DNA of 64,000 nt. It comes from Bacteroidota bacterium. Lineage in GTDB: Bacteria > Bacteroidota > Bacteroidia > Bacteroidales > Prolixibacteraceae. The DNA is taken from assembly GCA_030698405.1 (NCBI GenBank), contig JAUYMU010000021.1, forward strand, positions 1 to 64,000, written 5' to 3'. Positions within the stretch are counted from its first letter, which is position 1. Every line of letters starts with the position of its first letter. Below the pieces are notes generated by a model that was not told the DNA's origin, made no database searches, and saw nothing but the letters and a program-made list of their open reading frames with translations. A program made the translations under genes and the position numbers. Below are positions 54,487 through 63,511 of the stretch, in pieces.

Positions 54487-54559
54487 TTTTATGTGTTGAA
54501 TAAATCATTATATTTGAAAGTGAATGCCATTTGAAATGCAACCAAACAGCATATTTTTT

Positions 54560-54567
54560 TAACTTTG
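54560..54567 (+). promoter_or_regulatory. TAnnTTTG -7 element
   Basis: TAACTTTG, 19 nt before the ATG at 54586. The nearest TTG upstream (54531-54533) is 26 nt away, so the -33 is poor. Confidence 0.4.
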
Positions 54568-54585
54568 CCGGTCAATATTTACAAA

Positions 54586-55737
54586 ATGTCTCAAACGAAA
54601 TTACTCGTCACCAAAGGAAGTATATTTTCCGCCATTAATAAACTGGTTATCGAAACCGGTGCTATTGATCTTTCTTTAGGGAAAACTGATTTTCCGTGCC
54701 CTGAAAAACTGGCGGAACTGGCCGCAACATATATTCGGTCGGGATACAATAATTATGCACCGCACGAAGGAGTAATCGAATTACGTGAAGTTATTTCCAC
54801 AAGGGTAAAAGGCCTGTACAAGCGTTCATATAATCCTGAAACAGAAATTACAATCACCGCCGGCCCTGTTCAGGCAATAATGACTGCAATAAGTTCGGTG
54901 GTAAAAGATGAAGACGAAGTAATCGTTTTTGAGCCCGCCTACGAATCGTATGCTCCGGCAATTGTTCATGCTGGTGCCCGCCCTGTATATGTTGCTCTTA
55001 AATTACCTGATTTTCATATCGACTGGGAAGAAGTCCGGAAAATGGTTTCTTCCAAAACACGGATGATTATCCTCAATTCGCCGCACAATCCTACCGGCTC
55101 TGTTTTATCAGAATCAGATCTGATTCAGTTGCAAAAACTAATAAACGGAACCAACATAGTTGTTCTGAGCGATGAGGTTTTCGAATCAATCGTGTTTGAT
55201 AACAGCACCCATCAAAGTGTAGCCAAATTTGACAAGCTGGCGGAGCGGAGTTTTGTGGTTTCTTCATTTGGCCCGGTTTTCAATATCAATGGCTGGGGTC
55301 TGGCTTACATTCTGGCTCCTGAAAAATTAATGACCGAATTCCGGAGGATACAGCAATTTCAAATCTACAATGTGAATACTCCGCTTCAGTATGCTCTTTC
55401 AGAATATTTACTGACGGAAGATTCGAAGAAGGATATTTCAGAAATGTATCAGGGCAAACGAAACTATTTTAACCGGTTGTTGGGTGGAAGTTTGTTTAAA
55501 ATTATTCCTTCTCAGGGAAGTTATTTCGAAATACTCGATTATTCTGCCATTTCTGATGAACCGGATACCGACTTCACTTACCGTCTGGCAACAGAATACG
55601 GAGTGGGAGTTGTTCCTGTTTCCGCTTTTATTCACGAAAAAAACAAGCAGAAAATGGTACGTATTTGTTTTGCAAAAAACAATGAAACCCTAGAACTTGC
55701 TGCTGAACGCCTACGATTGGTTACTTCCTTAAAATAG
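54586..55737 (+). CDS. fold-type I aminotransferase homologue lacking the PLP lysine (YbdL/methionine aminotransferase-like)
   Basis: 383 residues from ATG 54586. The overall match is to the methionine/branched aminotransferase group: IDLSLGKTDFPCPEKL, YAPHEGVIELREVIS, ILNSPHNPTGSV with Asn168, VLSDEVFESIVF with Asp196, and carboxylate-binding Arg359 in VRICFAKN. The Schiff-base segment, normally SFGKTxxxTGWKxGY, reads SFGPVFNINGWGLAY. The catalytic lysine position is Pro230 and the phosphate-gripping basic residue is Gly238. Codons 55273-55275 (CCG) and the rest of the region are clean, with no frameshift. Transamination looks impossible. It may be a pseudoenzyme or bind another ligand. Confidence 0.85.
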   Translation: MSQTKLLVTKGSIFSAINKLVIETGAIDLSLGKTDFPCPEKLAELAATYIRSGYNNYAPHEGVIELREVISTRVKGLYKRSYNPETEITITAGPVQAIMTAISSVVKDEDEVIVFEPAYESYAPAIVHAGARPVYVALKLPDFHIDWEEVRKMVSSKTRMIILNSPHNPTGSVLSESDLIQLQKLINGTNIVVLSDEVFESIVFDNSTHQSVAKFDKLAERSFVVSSFGPVFNINGWGLAYILAPEKLMTEFRRIQQFQIYNVNTPLQYALSEYLLTEDSKKDISEMYQGKRNYFNRLLGGSLFKIIPSQGSYFEILDYSAISDEPDTDFTYRLATEYGVGVVPVSAFIHEKNKQKMVRICFAKNNETLELAAERLRLVTSLK

Positions 55738-55975
55738 AATACCGGCTAAGTTTTCAAATGAGATTTATGTTTCTTCTGTTTTTTTCCAGATGTGTTATTC
55801 AACCATCTGCTTGTATCGAACGAAGTATGAGTTTTTCCGTATAAAAATATTATTTAAGGAATTGTTCATTTATTATATACAAACGGTTCATTCCTGAAAC
55901 GTCGTTTGGGATCAGTTCTTCCCTTTTTTATGGTTATGGTATAATTCAATTATTCACTGATAAATTCCATCTACT
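55738..55975 (+). other. 238-nt intergenic region upstream of the XylF-like gene
   Basis: No coding region, repeat or convincing promoter seen. The sequence is AT-rich and holds the leader of the XylF-like gene. Confidence 0.5.
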
Positions 55976-56986
55976 ATGAAGACCAAAATTTTATTTTATT
56001 TATTACTGGCAGGTTTAGTACTTGTCGGTTGTTCATCCGGAAAGCCAAAGATTGGTTTGCTGGTTCACAGTTTTGATACGCCACGCTGGCACAGTGATGA
56101 AAAATATTTTATCGAGGCCGTTGATCAGCTTGGGGGTGTTTCTGTTGTAAAAATGGCCGATAATGATGCACAGAAACAAATTGAGCAGGCCAAAGAAATG
56201 ATCAATGCCGGAATATCCGTTTTGGTGGTAATTCCGGTTGACCAATTTTCTGCCGGACAGATTGTTGAGATGGCGCATAAAAGTAATATCAAAGTAATTG
56301 CTTACGACAGATTGATTAATAATTGCTGGCTCGATTATTACGTTTCTTCTGATAATGTGCGGATTGGTGAAATTCAGGCAGAATACCTTGTAAACACTAC
56401 CCCAACAGGTAGTTATGCTCTTATCGGCGGACCTACATACGACAATAACAGCCGGATGATTTTTCTCGGTCAGATGAATATCTTGCAACCTTATATTGAA
56501 AAAGGAGAGATTAAACTGGTTTACAATGTTTTTTCCGATTATTGGACCGAAGACGAAGGTTACAGACATGCGATACAACTGATACAATCCGCCAAAGGTG
56601 CTGTGGATGCTATTCTTGCCGGAAACGATGCCATTGCTTTGGGTGTGCTACGGGCTTTAAAGGAGAATGGGATGGCAGGGAAAGTAAAGCTTGCCGGACA
56701 AGATGCCGACTTGTCAAATATTCAGGAAATTATGAGGGGCAATCAAACCATGACAGTATATAAACCAATTAAAACCATGGCTTATACAGTTGCTGAACTG
56801 GCCATTCATTTGGCAAATGAAAGTCCTGTTCCGCTAGCAACTTCAACCATCAGCAACGGCAACAGGTTAGTTCCTTCCTATTTGGTGAATCCGATGGCCA
56901 TCAACGAGAGCAATATTCAAATGACTGTTGTGGCGGAAGGCTATCAGGAAGCAGAAAATCTTAAAGTAAACGCACAAAAACGATGA
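55976..56986 (+). CDS. orphan periplasmic sugar-binding lipoprotein (XylF-like)
   Basis: 336 residues. The signal ends in the lipobox LVLVGC (Cys19), so it is a lipoprotein. The mature part is a type I periplasmic-binding fold of the XylF/RbsB group: KIGLLVHSFDTPRW at the N-domain, INAGISVLVVIPVDQFSA, IKVIAYDRLINN, and the later ILAGNDAIALGVLRALKENGM and VKLAGQDADLSNIQEI. Sugar-binding residues cannot be confirmed. No ABC permease or ATPase is near, so it probably works with a non-ABC partner or as a sensor domain. A strong terminator follows. Confidence 0.87.
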   Translation: MKTKILFYLLLAGLVLVGCSSGKPKIGLLVHSFDTPRWHSDEKYFIEAVDQLGGVSVVKMADNDAQKQIEQAKEMINAGISVLVVIPVDQFSAGQIVEMAHKSNIKVIAYDRLINNCWLDYYVSSDNVRIGEIQAEYLVNTTPTGSYALIGGPTYDNNSRMIFLGQMNILQPYIEKGEIKLVYNVFSDYWTEDEGYRHAIQLIQSAKGAVDAILAGNDAIALGVLRALKENGMAGKVKLAGQDADLSNIQEIMRGNQTMTVYKPIKTMAYTVAELAIHLANESPVPLATSTISNGNRLVPSYLVNPMAINESNIQMTVVAEGYQEAENLKVNAQKR

Positions 56987-56987
56987 A

Positions 56988-57021
56988 TAAAAAAAGGGAC
57001 ACCCTGCGGTATCCCTTTTTT
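56988..57021. terminator. bidirectional intrinsic terminator
   Basis: AAAAAGGGA...TCCCTTTTT (left arm from 56991, right arm to 57020) with an inner ACC/GGT and 4-nt loop. A/T tails on both sides serve the convergent XylF-like and SPOR genes. Confidence 0.85.
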
Positions 57022-57038
57022 ACTTTATTCTGAAAGCT

Positions 57039-57530
57039 TTATTTCTTGATCAGTAACCAGCTATCGGCATATTTCGGATAATCATTTCGGATTTTCTGAA
57101 CACGGCTACGGGCAGCAGCTTCATCATTAAAAGAATCGACACAAACTCTGTAATAGCCAGTTTCGCTGTGCAGAATAATTGGCTTAAAGCCCAGTTGAGC
57201 CATTTCCTGTTTGAAACGTCCGGCATTTTCGTTGCTGCTGAAACTTCCAACAATCACGAAGAAGCTTTTGCTTCCGTAAGCTGCCTGATCTTCAGCTGAA
57301 AATGTAAAATTTTCGCTTCTTACCGATACGGGTTTTCCTGAAACCGATTTATCGGCAGTTTCGTACATGGTATCCGAAGTTGGATTTTCGCGTACTGCAG
57401 GCACTGAAAACACTTTGGTTTCTGCGGTTGTTTCTGTTTTTGGAGCTGCCTGACTCTTTTTAGACTTGAATACTTTACATCCGCTTGTAAGCAATGCCAA
57501 TGTAAAAGCAACTAAGATAATTTTCTTCAT
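57039..57530 (-). CDS. SPOR-domain lipoprotein
   Basis: 163 residues. The signal ends in LLTSGC (lipobox), and a low-complexity Thr/Glu/Lys linker (~25-75) leads to a C-terminal SPOR domain (~85-160). This has GSKSFFVIVGSFSSNENAGRFKQEMAQLGFKP, RVCVDSFNDEAAARSRVQKIRND and SWLLIKK (shown in parts: FFVIVGSFSSNENAGRF). SPOR domains bind glycan strands lacking stem peptides at division sites. The protein is probably a peptidoglycan-associated outer-membrane lipoprotein. Its stop is at the bidirectional terminator. Confidence 0.9.
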   Translation of the reverse strand: MKKIILVAFTLALLTSGCKVFKSKKSQAAPKTETTAETKVFSVPAVRENPTSDTMYETADKSVSGKPVSVRSENFTFSAEDQAAYGSKSFFVIVGSFSSNENAGRFKQEMAQLGFKPIILHSETGYYRVCVDSFNDEAAARSRVQKIRNDYPKYADSWLLIKK

Positions 57531-57692
57531 GGTAAAAACGTATTAAAATTGGTTTCAAATTTACAAAAGATCAACTACCGATTTGTTAAAATAAAGGTGT
57601 GTCAATCAATTATTTATTAACAATGCATTCTCTGTGAATATTTCTGAATGTTGATTTGTTTGTAAAAATCGAAACAACCACTTTCAGCGGTG

Positions 57693-57938
57693 TCAGAAAT
57701 TAAGCTTGTTCCGCATAAAACGCTGTCCTTTAACCGATCTGTAAAAACTTACCTGCCGAATGGCTTTTAGCCGCGTATCATGCCTTTCCGAATACATCAG
57801 AACCCATGGACCCCGATCCTTTGTAGGAGTTATCTGGTTTGTGTTGTGCATTTCGAGCACTTTTTCAAGATCCTCAAAATAACCGTAATAAAAGGCTCCG
57901 GCATCAGGAGAATAGATCGCATAAGAATGAAAACTCAT
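57693..57938 (-). CDS. degenerate GIY-YIG-fold protein
   Basis: 81 residues from ATG 57938; a longer frame to 57980 starts at a second ATG but looks non-conserved. The fold pattern is that of small UvrC/Slx1-like GIY-YIG proteins (YhbQ-like): SYAIYSPD, then YYGYFEDLE, then PTKDRGPWVLMYSER, then RQVSFYRSVKGQRF. Two catalytic positions are changed. The Arg of the DLExRL motif is Val27, and the Glu of the second helix motif (AxxxE) is Val63. The tyrosines of the GIY and YIG strands (Y9, Y17/Y18) remain. Nuclease activity therefore looks lost, while the fold may bind nucleic acid. Confidence 0.75.
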   Translation of the reverse strand: MSFHSYAIYSPDAGAFYYGYFEDLEKVLEMHNTNQITPTKDRGPWVLMYSERHDTRLKAIRQVSFYRSVKGQRFMRNKLNF

Positions 57939-58056
57939 TTTAGAAATGTTTATTGCGGCAGGAAACCAGTATAAATACATTTTTTCAATACTGAAAATAA
58001 CTTTTCCTCCCCGATTGAGCTTGCAAAAATACTAAAAATGCCCGGTTTTAATCAGC

Positions 58057-59607
58057 TCAATGTGCAGAAACAAAATTCATCCAATTGCTGTCCTCCTGAT
58101 AATCCTCAACCACCAAGGTTTGGTTACTGAAATTGAAATGATGAAACAATGAATTAATTTCCTGCTTCAGGAATACCAATCCATTATTGATCAAATCGCT
58201 TCTGTATCCTTTTTCACCCAGGTTGATCACCATTTCGAAGGAAACAATACGACCAAGGATTTGACCTAATTCAACCATTTTTCGTTGCGGAAGTTCCAGG
58301 TTCAATTCAAAATCAAGCATTTCTTTCATCGAAGGCGCTGATTTTGAGGTAAGGTTGAAGTCTTTCAGGAATTGGTAAAGGTTGCTTTCTTTGGTTTTCT
58401 TCATCATTTTAACCAGATTCTCGGAAATTTGTGCATACAAAATATCGTTCGAACCTTCGAAAATCTGGAACGGACGGCTATCGGTAATACTTCTTCCGGC
58501 GATATGACTTAGCTTGTATGCCTGAGCGCCAACCAACTGTGTCGCAGATTGTGCGGCTTCCTGCATCAAATCGGTAACCACACTTTTAACTGAATTGGCT
58601 TCAAATCCGTGCTGAAAAAGATCATTTTCGATGCCGGCTTTTTCGCTGCTATTGGCACACATGGCCGATGTAATGGTATATAATGCCTGTAATCTGCCCA
58701 ACCGCTGTTGAACCTGATCGTAAGTGAACAATGATTTTCCTCCCACCAGACGACGGTTGGCGTGCGCAATTGATTCATCCAGCAAGCGCTGTATGAAACC
58801 CATTGCCATGCCGGGAAATTGCATCCGGCTGCGGTGCAGCAAGTCGAGCATCATTTTCACTCCGGTGGATTTTGGAACTAACCTTTGCAGTTTTGGAATC
58901 TGAACATCCAGTCGGTTTCTTCCATATGGAATCTGGAATAATCCGAGGTTTTCGTAGAACTCTTCAACTACAATGTTTTGGCCGGGACTGTTCACATCGC
59001 AAATAAAGAAGTCGATGTCGCGTTTCAGGTCACCCGACTGGCTTTTTTCGCGTGCAGTCAACAACCAAAATTCGGCCCAACCTGTTAGTCCGGCCCAATG
59101 CTTGGTTCCCTGAAGATGGTATTTTCCATTATTTTCTGAAAAGGAAGTCTGCATATTTAATGCATCACTTCCAAAGTCTGGTTCGGTAATCATCAGTCCG
59201 CCCATGTTTTGATGTTTCAGGAAACGATCAAAAACGGGAGCTTTGGCTTCTTCCTGTGCATATTTTGCAACTGGCTGAAGAAATAAAGCTGAATTGATCC
59301 CCATAGTGAGTGATAAAGCCAGTGATTCATAAGAAGTTGCAGCCAGCAGCGCAATGGCCTCCTCCATTTTACAACCCCTTCCTCCGTATTCCGTTGGGAT
59401 TCCGACTGCCAATGGATTTAAGTCCATGATTTCGCGCATTACGAAAGGCGGCATTCCCCGTTTAACAGCCATTTGATCAATATCTGCACGGTCGTGATAA
59501 ACGAGTTTCATCCGTGCTTTTAAATTGTTCAGAAACTCGCCGAATGCGATATTTTGCGCATTCAGTTCAGAAATTGGGTTTTCAACTTTAAGATTTGCCT
59601 GATTCAT
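58057..59607 (-). CDS. acyl-CoA dehydrogenase family protein
   Basis: 516 residues with the full ACAD architecture: N-terminal helical domain (LAVGIPTEYGGRGCKMEEAI), middle beta-domain (GGLMITEPDFGSDALNMQTSF, GTKHWAGLTGWAEFW) and C-terminal four-helix domain (LLDLLHRSRMQFPGMAMGFIQRLLDESI, shown in parts). The catalytic base position is QIFEGSNDILY, so Glu is present. FAD-binding loop residues look normal. It is long for a standard ACAD, with a ~100-residue C-terminal extension resembling the DUF-type extension of some Bacteroidota ACADs. Substrate unknown; no other beta-oxidation gene is nearby. Confidence 0.88.
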   Translation of the reverse strand: MNQANLKVENPISELNAQNIAFGEFLNNLKARMKLVYHDRADIDQMAVKRGMPPFVMREIMDLNPLAVGIPTEYGGRGCKMEEAIALLAATSYESLALSLTMGINSALFLQPVAKYAQEEAKAPVFDRFLKHQNMGGLMITEPDFGSDALNMQTSFSENNGKYHLQGTKHWAGLTGWAEFWLLTAREKSQSGDLKRDIDFFICDVNSPGQNIVVEEFYENLGLFQIPYGRNRLDVQIPKLQRLVPKSTGVKMMLDLLHRSRMQFPGMAMGFIQRLLDESIAHANRRLVGGKSLFTYDQVQQRLGRLQALYTITSAMCANSSEKAGIENDLFQHGFEANSVKSVVTDLMQEAAQSATQLVGAQAYKLSHIAGRSITDSRPFQIFEGSNDILYAQISENLVKMMKKTKESNLYQFLKDFNLTSKSAPSMKEMLDFELNLELPQRKMVELGQILGRIVSFEMVINLGEKGYRSDLINNGLVFLKQEINSLFHHFNFSNQTLVVEDYQEDSNWMNFVSAH

Positions 59608-59813
59608 TGATCTCTATGTATTTTGTTCAGAAATATTTCCTTGTGGTTTGATTTGAAACCCAAAGAATTTTAAATTGTTAAAACACGATAACATACAAGC
59701 CTGCTGAATGTTTTTGTATTTAATTTCAATCGGCTGAAATATTGGGTTCTTTTTCATTTTCATGTGTAATTTTTAAAAGTTTGCCCAGACAGATAAGTCA
59801 AAATTCAAAAGAA

Positions 59814-61145
59814 ATGAAGAAGAAGTCAAATAAATTTTTGCCATACATTATTGCTTTGGCAGTTATACTGATAGTTGTTTTGGTTGTTGGTAAAAAACAG
59901 GGCTGGTTTGGTAAAGACTTTGAAATTAACGTGGCTACTAAAGTTGTTGAAAGCAAAACCATTACCGAGTTGATAACAGCCAATGGCAAGGTTCAGCCCA
60001 AAACCGAGGTGAAAATAAGTCCGGATGTTTCAGGAGAGATTATTGATTTGCTAATTGCAGAAGGAGCTGAGGTTAAAAAAGGCCAGCTTCTGATGGTGAT
60101 TAAACCCGATATGTATGTTCAGGCGTACAACAGGGCGCTGGCTAGTTTTAGTTCGTCGCAGGCCCGACTGGCGCAAACCGAAGCTCGTTTAATCGAAAGC
60201 GAACTGGCATTCAAACGCGCCAATACACTTTTTAAACAGGATGCTATTCCGGTATCGGATTTTGAAACAGTACAAGCTTCATTTAAAGTTGCACAATCGG
60301 AAGTAAAAGCGGCGCAGTTTGCGGTTAAATCTGCCGAAGCATCGGTTGCTGAAGCCCAGGAACAGCTCGTTAAAACCAAGATTTATGCCCCGATGGACGG
60401 TACTGTTTCGCGTTTAAATGTTGAAAAAGGCGAACGGGTGGTTGGAACCAATATGTATGCAGGTACTGAGACGATGGTTATTGCCAATCTCAACCTGATG
60501 GAAGTTAAAGTTGATGTGAACGAGAATGATATTGTGCGTGTTAACCTGAACGACACTGCTTTGGTAGAAGTGGATGCCTATTTGGGGCGTAAGTTTAAAG
60601 GTATTGTTACTGAAATTGCCAATTCGGCTAATGTGGTAGGTGGTTCAACCGATCAGGTGACCAACTTCAGTGTGAAGATTTTATTGCTTGCCGAATCATA
60701 TAATGACCTTACAGATAGCGTGTCCGGAAGAAAATATCCTTTCCGTCCCGGTATGTCGGCAACTGTTGACATACAGACAGAAACAAGAACGAATGTAATT
60801 ACAGTTCCGATTCAGGCAGTTACTACACGTGCATTGAAAGGAAATGGCAAGCCGGAACCCAAAGCGGAAGAAGCTGAGAAAGAAGGCGAAACCGGTACCG
60901 AACAAGTGGCCAAAGCCGATCAGGAAGAAAAAGTAGAGGTAGTATTTATTTATCTTGATGGGAAAGTTTACAAGAAACCGGTTAAAACCGGAATTCAGGA
61001 TAGTCAGAATATTGAAATTCTGGAAGGTGTAAGCGCTGGCGATGAGGTTGTTTTTGCCCCGTTCAACGCCATCAATAAATTACTGAACGATAGTTCGAAG
61101 GTAAAAAAGGTGGACGAGAAAGAATTGTTTAAGGTGAAGAAGTAG
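59814..61145 (+). CDS. HlyD-family periplasmic adaptor (RND/ABC type)
   Basis: 443 residues from ATG 59814; the frame opens upstream but the KKKSNKFLPYIIALAVILIVVLVVG start is the natural one. The membrane helix (~8-26) precedes the lipoyl domain (VKISPDVSGEIIDLLIAEGAEVKKGQLLMVI). A long helical hairpin carries repeated Ala/Glu-rich heptads (~90-190). Barrel and MPD domains follow. An unusual charged insert (PEPKAEEAEKEGETGTEQ) occupies ~360-385 before KVEVVFIYLDGKVYKKPVK. The pump partner is not adjacent. A 163-bp palindromic element fills the gap to the TetR gene. Confidence 0.88.
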   Translation: MKKKSNKFLPYIIALAVILIVVLVVGKKQGWFGKDFEINVATKVVESKTITELITANGKVQPKTEVKISPDVSGEIIDLLIAEGAEVKKGQLLMVIKPDMYVQAYNRALASFSSSQARLAQTEARLIESELAFKRANTLFKQDAIPVSDFETVQASFKVAQSEVKAAQFAVKSAEASVAEAQEQLVKTKIYAPMDGTVSRLNVEKGERVVGTNMYAGTETMVIANLNLMEVKVDVNENDIVRVNLNDTALVEVDAYLGRKFKGIVTEIANSANVVGGSTDQVTNFSVKILLLAESYNDLTDSVSGRKYPFRPGMSATVDIQTETRTNVITVPIQAVTTRALKGNGKPEPKAEEAEKEGETGTEQVAKADQEEKVEVVFIYLDGKVYKKPVKTGIQDSQNIEILEGVSAGDEVVFAPFNAINKLLNDSSKVKKVDEKELFKVKK

Positions 61146-61147
61146 AA

Positions 61148-61310
61148 AAGCCTCATCCCCAGCCCTTCTCCAAAGGAGAAGGGAGTAGGCAGATCATGGT
61201 TGGAGCGGTTTCTCAATTATTATTGACGTCCAACGAGAATATAAATTTCAAGTAATAACTATCGAGTTGTGGTTCTTTCACCCCTCCTTTGGAGGGGTTG
61301 GGGGAGGCTT
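61148..61310. repeat. 163-bp inverted-repeat element (REPIN/MITE-like) between convergent stops
   Basis: Left end AAGCCTCATCCCCAGCCC with a hairpin around TTCTCC-AAA-GGAGAA; right end, read inward, AAGCCTCCCCCAACCCC with CCTCC-AAA-GGAGG. The ends are inverted and share the AAGCCYC start with the elements at 14361 and 30512. It exactly fills the space between the adaptor stop (61143-61145) and the TetR stop (61311-61313). Confidence 0.7.
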
Positions 61311-61916
61311 CTATTTTGTAACTATCCCGAAAAACAGAATATTGAGCATTTCATCCACTGATTTCTGAATTTCTTCGTCTGAAAGGTTTTTAATTATCAA
61401 CGGAACTTCAAATCCCTGAAGGATAGTAACGATGGTTTTGGCAGTAAGTTGGGGGTTTGCGATTGAAAATTCACCCTTTTCAATGCCTTCAAGCAGCAAT
61501 TTATTTATCTGCATGATTTCATCTTCGAAATGCTCAATTCGAAAATTATTTACAAAATACAAATTGTCGAGCAGATCGTTTTTGATGGCTTCGTAATAGT
61601 TGACAACCATTTTCAGAGTCTGCATCCGCGCATAAATGTATATTTTTAGCTTTTGTCTCGAATCACTGATCCGGCTAATTTGCTCGTTAATGGCTTGCTT
61701 TCTTATTTCCGCTTCGGCATCAATCACTGCCTTAAAAATTTCATCTTTACTTTTAAAGTAATAATAGATGGTGCTTTTCCCTTTTCGTGATTCTCTGGCA
61801 ATATCGTCCAAAGCCGTTTTCTTGAAGCCGAATCGTGCAAAAACCAATCGTGCTGCCCGAACAACTTGCTCCCGGACCTCGTCATTACCGATATTTTGTG
61901 TGTTGTTTTCCATCAT
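61311..61916 (-). CDS. TetR/AcrR-family transcriptional regulator
   Basis: 201 residues. An N-terminal HTH (VVRAARLVFARFGFKKTALDDIARESRKGKSTIYYYFKSKDEIFKAV, in parts: FARFGFKKTALDDIARE) is followed by an all-helical ligand-binding domain. Such regulators usually repress efflux genes. Its convergent neighbour is an HlyD adaptor, and an RND pump gene lies across the sulfatase. The natural target is thus an efflux system at this locus, but no operator was identified. No promoter with both elements was found upstream. Confidence 0.93.
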   Translation of the reverse strand: MMENNTQNIGNDEVREQVVRAARLVFARFGFKKTALDDIARESRKGKSTIYYYFKSKDEIFKAVIDAEAEIRKQAINEQISRISDSRQKLKIYIYARMQTLKMVVNYYEAIKNDLLDNLYFVNNFRIEHFEDEIMQINKLLLEGIEKGEFSIANPQLTAKTIVTILQGFEVPLIIKNLSDEEIQKSVDEMLNILFFGIVTK

Positions 61917-62052
61917 TTTGTTCCTTAGTGCTATTGCAGCACCAATATAGCGGTAGTTTTTGGAATATTCAAACGGATGGCTTTTGTTGAGTGAAGGTAC
62001 AATTGAAGTAGAATTTCTACTTCAGACTCATGCCTGAACAAAAATTGATTGC

Positions 62053-62060
62053 TACATTTG
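62053..62060 (+). promoter_or_regulatory. TAnnTTTG element near the sulfatase start
   Basis: TACATTTG, 24 nt before the ATG at 62084. If this is the true -7 element it lies downstream of the first possible ATG (62030), supporting the later start. Confidence 0.4.
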
Positions 62061-62083
62061 TTTCTTCTGAAATAATGTTACCT

Positions 62084-63511
62084 ATGGACCCAAAACTTCT
62101 CACATTTGCTGCAACCGCCCTCATAGGTGTTTCAAGCCTTACAGCACAGCAAAAACCCAATATTGTTTATATCCTGGCCGATGATTTGGGCTACGGCGAC
62201 CTGAGTTGTTACGGTCAGAAGCGGTTTCAGACACCCAATATCGACAAACTTGCCAGTTATGGAATGTTGTTCACGCAGCACTATGCCGGATGCACTGTTT
62301 GCGCACCTTCGCGATCATCGCTTATGACCGGCCAAACTTCCGGACATACACCCATTCGTGGAAACAAGTCATGGGAGCCCGAAGGTCAATACCCGATTGC
62401 TGCCGGAACTTATACAATGGCCGAAATGCTGAAAGAAGCTGATTATGCAACCGGCGCTTTCGGAAAATGGGGACTTGGTTCTCCCGGCTCCACAGGCGAC
62501 CCGAATAATCAGGGATTCGACGAATTTTACGGATACAATTGCCAATCACTGGCGCACAACTATTACCCAGGTCATTTGTGGGACAATCAAGCGAAGGTTA
62601 TCCTGGAGGGCAATTCAGGAGATAAATTTGGAGAATATGCTCCTGAACTGATTCACCAACGGGCGCTTCAGTTTATCGAAAAAAATAAAGACAAGCCGTT
62701 TTTCCTGTTTTATCCGAACACAGTCCCCCACGCGGAATTGCTTCTTCCCGAAGAAAACATGAAAGAATTCAGGGGAAAACTTTTGCCTGAAAAGGTTTTT
62801 AAAGGCGCTGAGCCGGGTAGTAACAACTTCAGGAATGGTTCTTATGGTACACAACCTGAATCTCATGCAGCTTTTGCCGCAATGGTTACTTTGCTCGATC
62901 AGCAGGTGGGCGAAGTGGTGGCTAAACTGAAAGAACTCGGACTCGAAAAGAATACGATTGTCATTTTTACTTCCGACAATGGTCCGCATCTGGAAGGTGG
63001 CGCCGATCCTGATTATTTCGATAGCAATGGCCCGCTGAAAGGCTACAAACGAGATTTGTACGAAGGAGGAATCCGAGTTCCAATGATTGCCTGTTGGCCG
63101 AAAAAAATTGCTGCCGGATCGAAAAACGATCATGTTTCAGCCTTCTGGGATGTGATGCCAACAGTGGCCGAACTTGCCGGAGTTAAGTCTCCGCAGAAAA
63201 TTGATGGAGTCTCTTTCCTTCCAACACTTTTGGACAAATCAGGACAAAAAATACATAAAAGCTTGTACTGGGAATTTCATGAAAATAATGGCCGTCAGGC
63301 AGTCCGCATGGGTGACTGGAAACTTATTCGTTACAATGTTTCAATTCCTGAAAAAGTTACGACCGAATTATACAACCTGAAGATCGACATTGGCGAAGAA
63401 AACAATGTTGCTGTAAAAAATCCAAAAATGGTGAAAAAAATGCTCGAAATCATGAAAAACTCGCGAACTCCTTCGGAGATTTTCACTTTCGGATTGGAGA
63501 GCAAAAAATAA
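62084..63511 (+). CDS. S1-family sulfatase (formylglycine-dependent)
   Basis: 475 residues from ATG 62084. Alternative in-frame ATGs at 62075 and 62030 would give a long N-terminus before the signal peptide (KLLTFAATALIGVSSLTAQ). The sulfatase start PNIVYILADDLGYGDLSCYG supplies the metal-binding aspartates, and the activation motif CAPSRSSLMTG contains the Cys converted to formylglycine. The later IVIFTSDNGPH and GGIRVPMIACWPKKI blocks carry the other metal and substrate residues. Activity requires an anSME or FGE elsewhere. Substrate is unknown. It ends immediately before the stop of the convergent RND pump gene, with no gap. Confidence 0.92.
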   Translation: MDPKLLTFAATALIGVSSLTAQQKPNIVYILADDLGYGDLSCYGQKRFQTPNIDKLASYGMLFTQHYAGCTVCAPSRSSLMTGQTSGHTPIRGNKSWEPEGQYPIAAGTYTMAEMLKEADYATGAFGKWGLGSPGSTGDPNNQGFDEFYGYNCQSLAHNYYPGHLWDNQAKVILEGNSGDKFGEYAPELIHQRALQFIEKNKDKPFFLFYPNTVPHAELLLPEENMKEFRGKLLPEKVFKGAEPGSNNFRNGSYGTQPESHAAFAAMVTLLDQQVGEVVAKLKELGLEKNTIVIFTSDNGPHLEGGADPDYFDSNGPLKGYKRDLYEGGIRVPMIACWPKKIAAGSKNDHVSAFWDVMPTVAELAGVKSPQKIDGVSFLPTLLDKSGQKIHKSLYWEFHENNGRQAVRMGDWKLIRYNVSIPEKVTTELYNLKIDIGEENNVAVKNPKMVKKMLEIMKNSRTPSEIFTFGLESKK

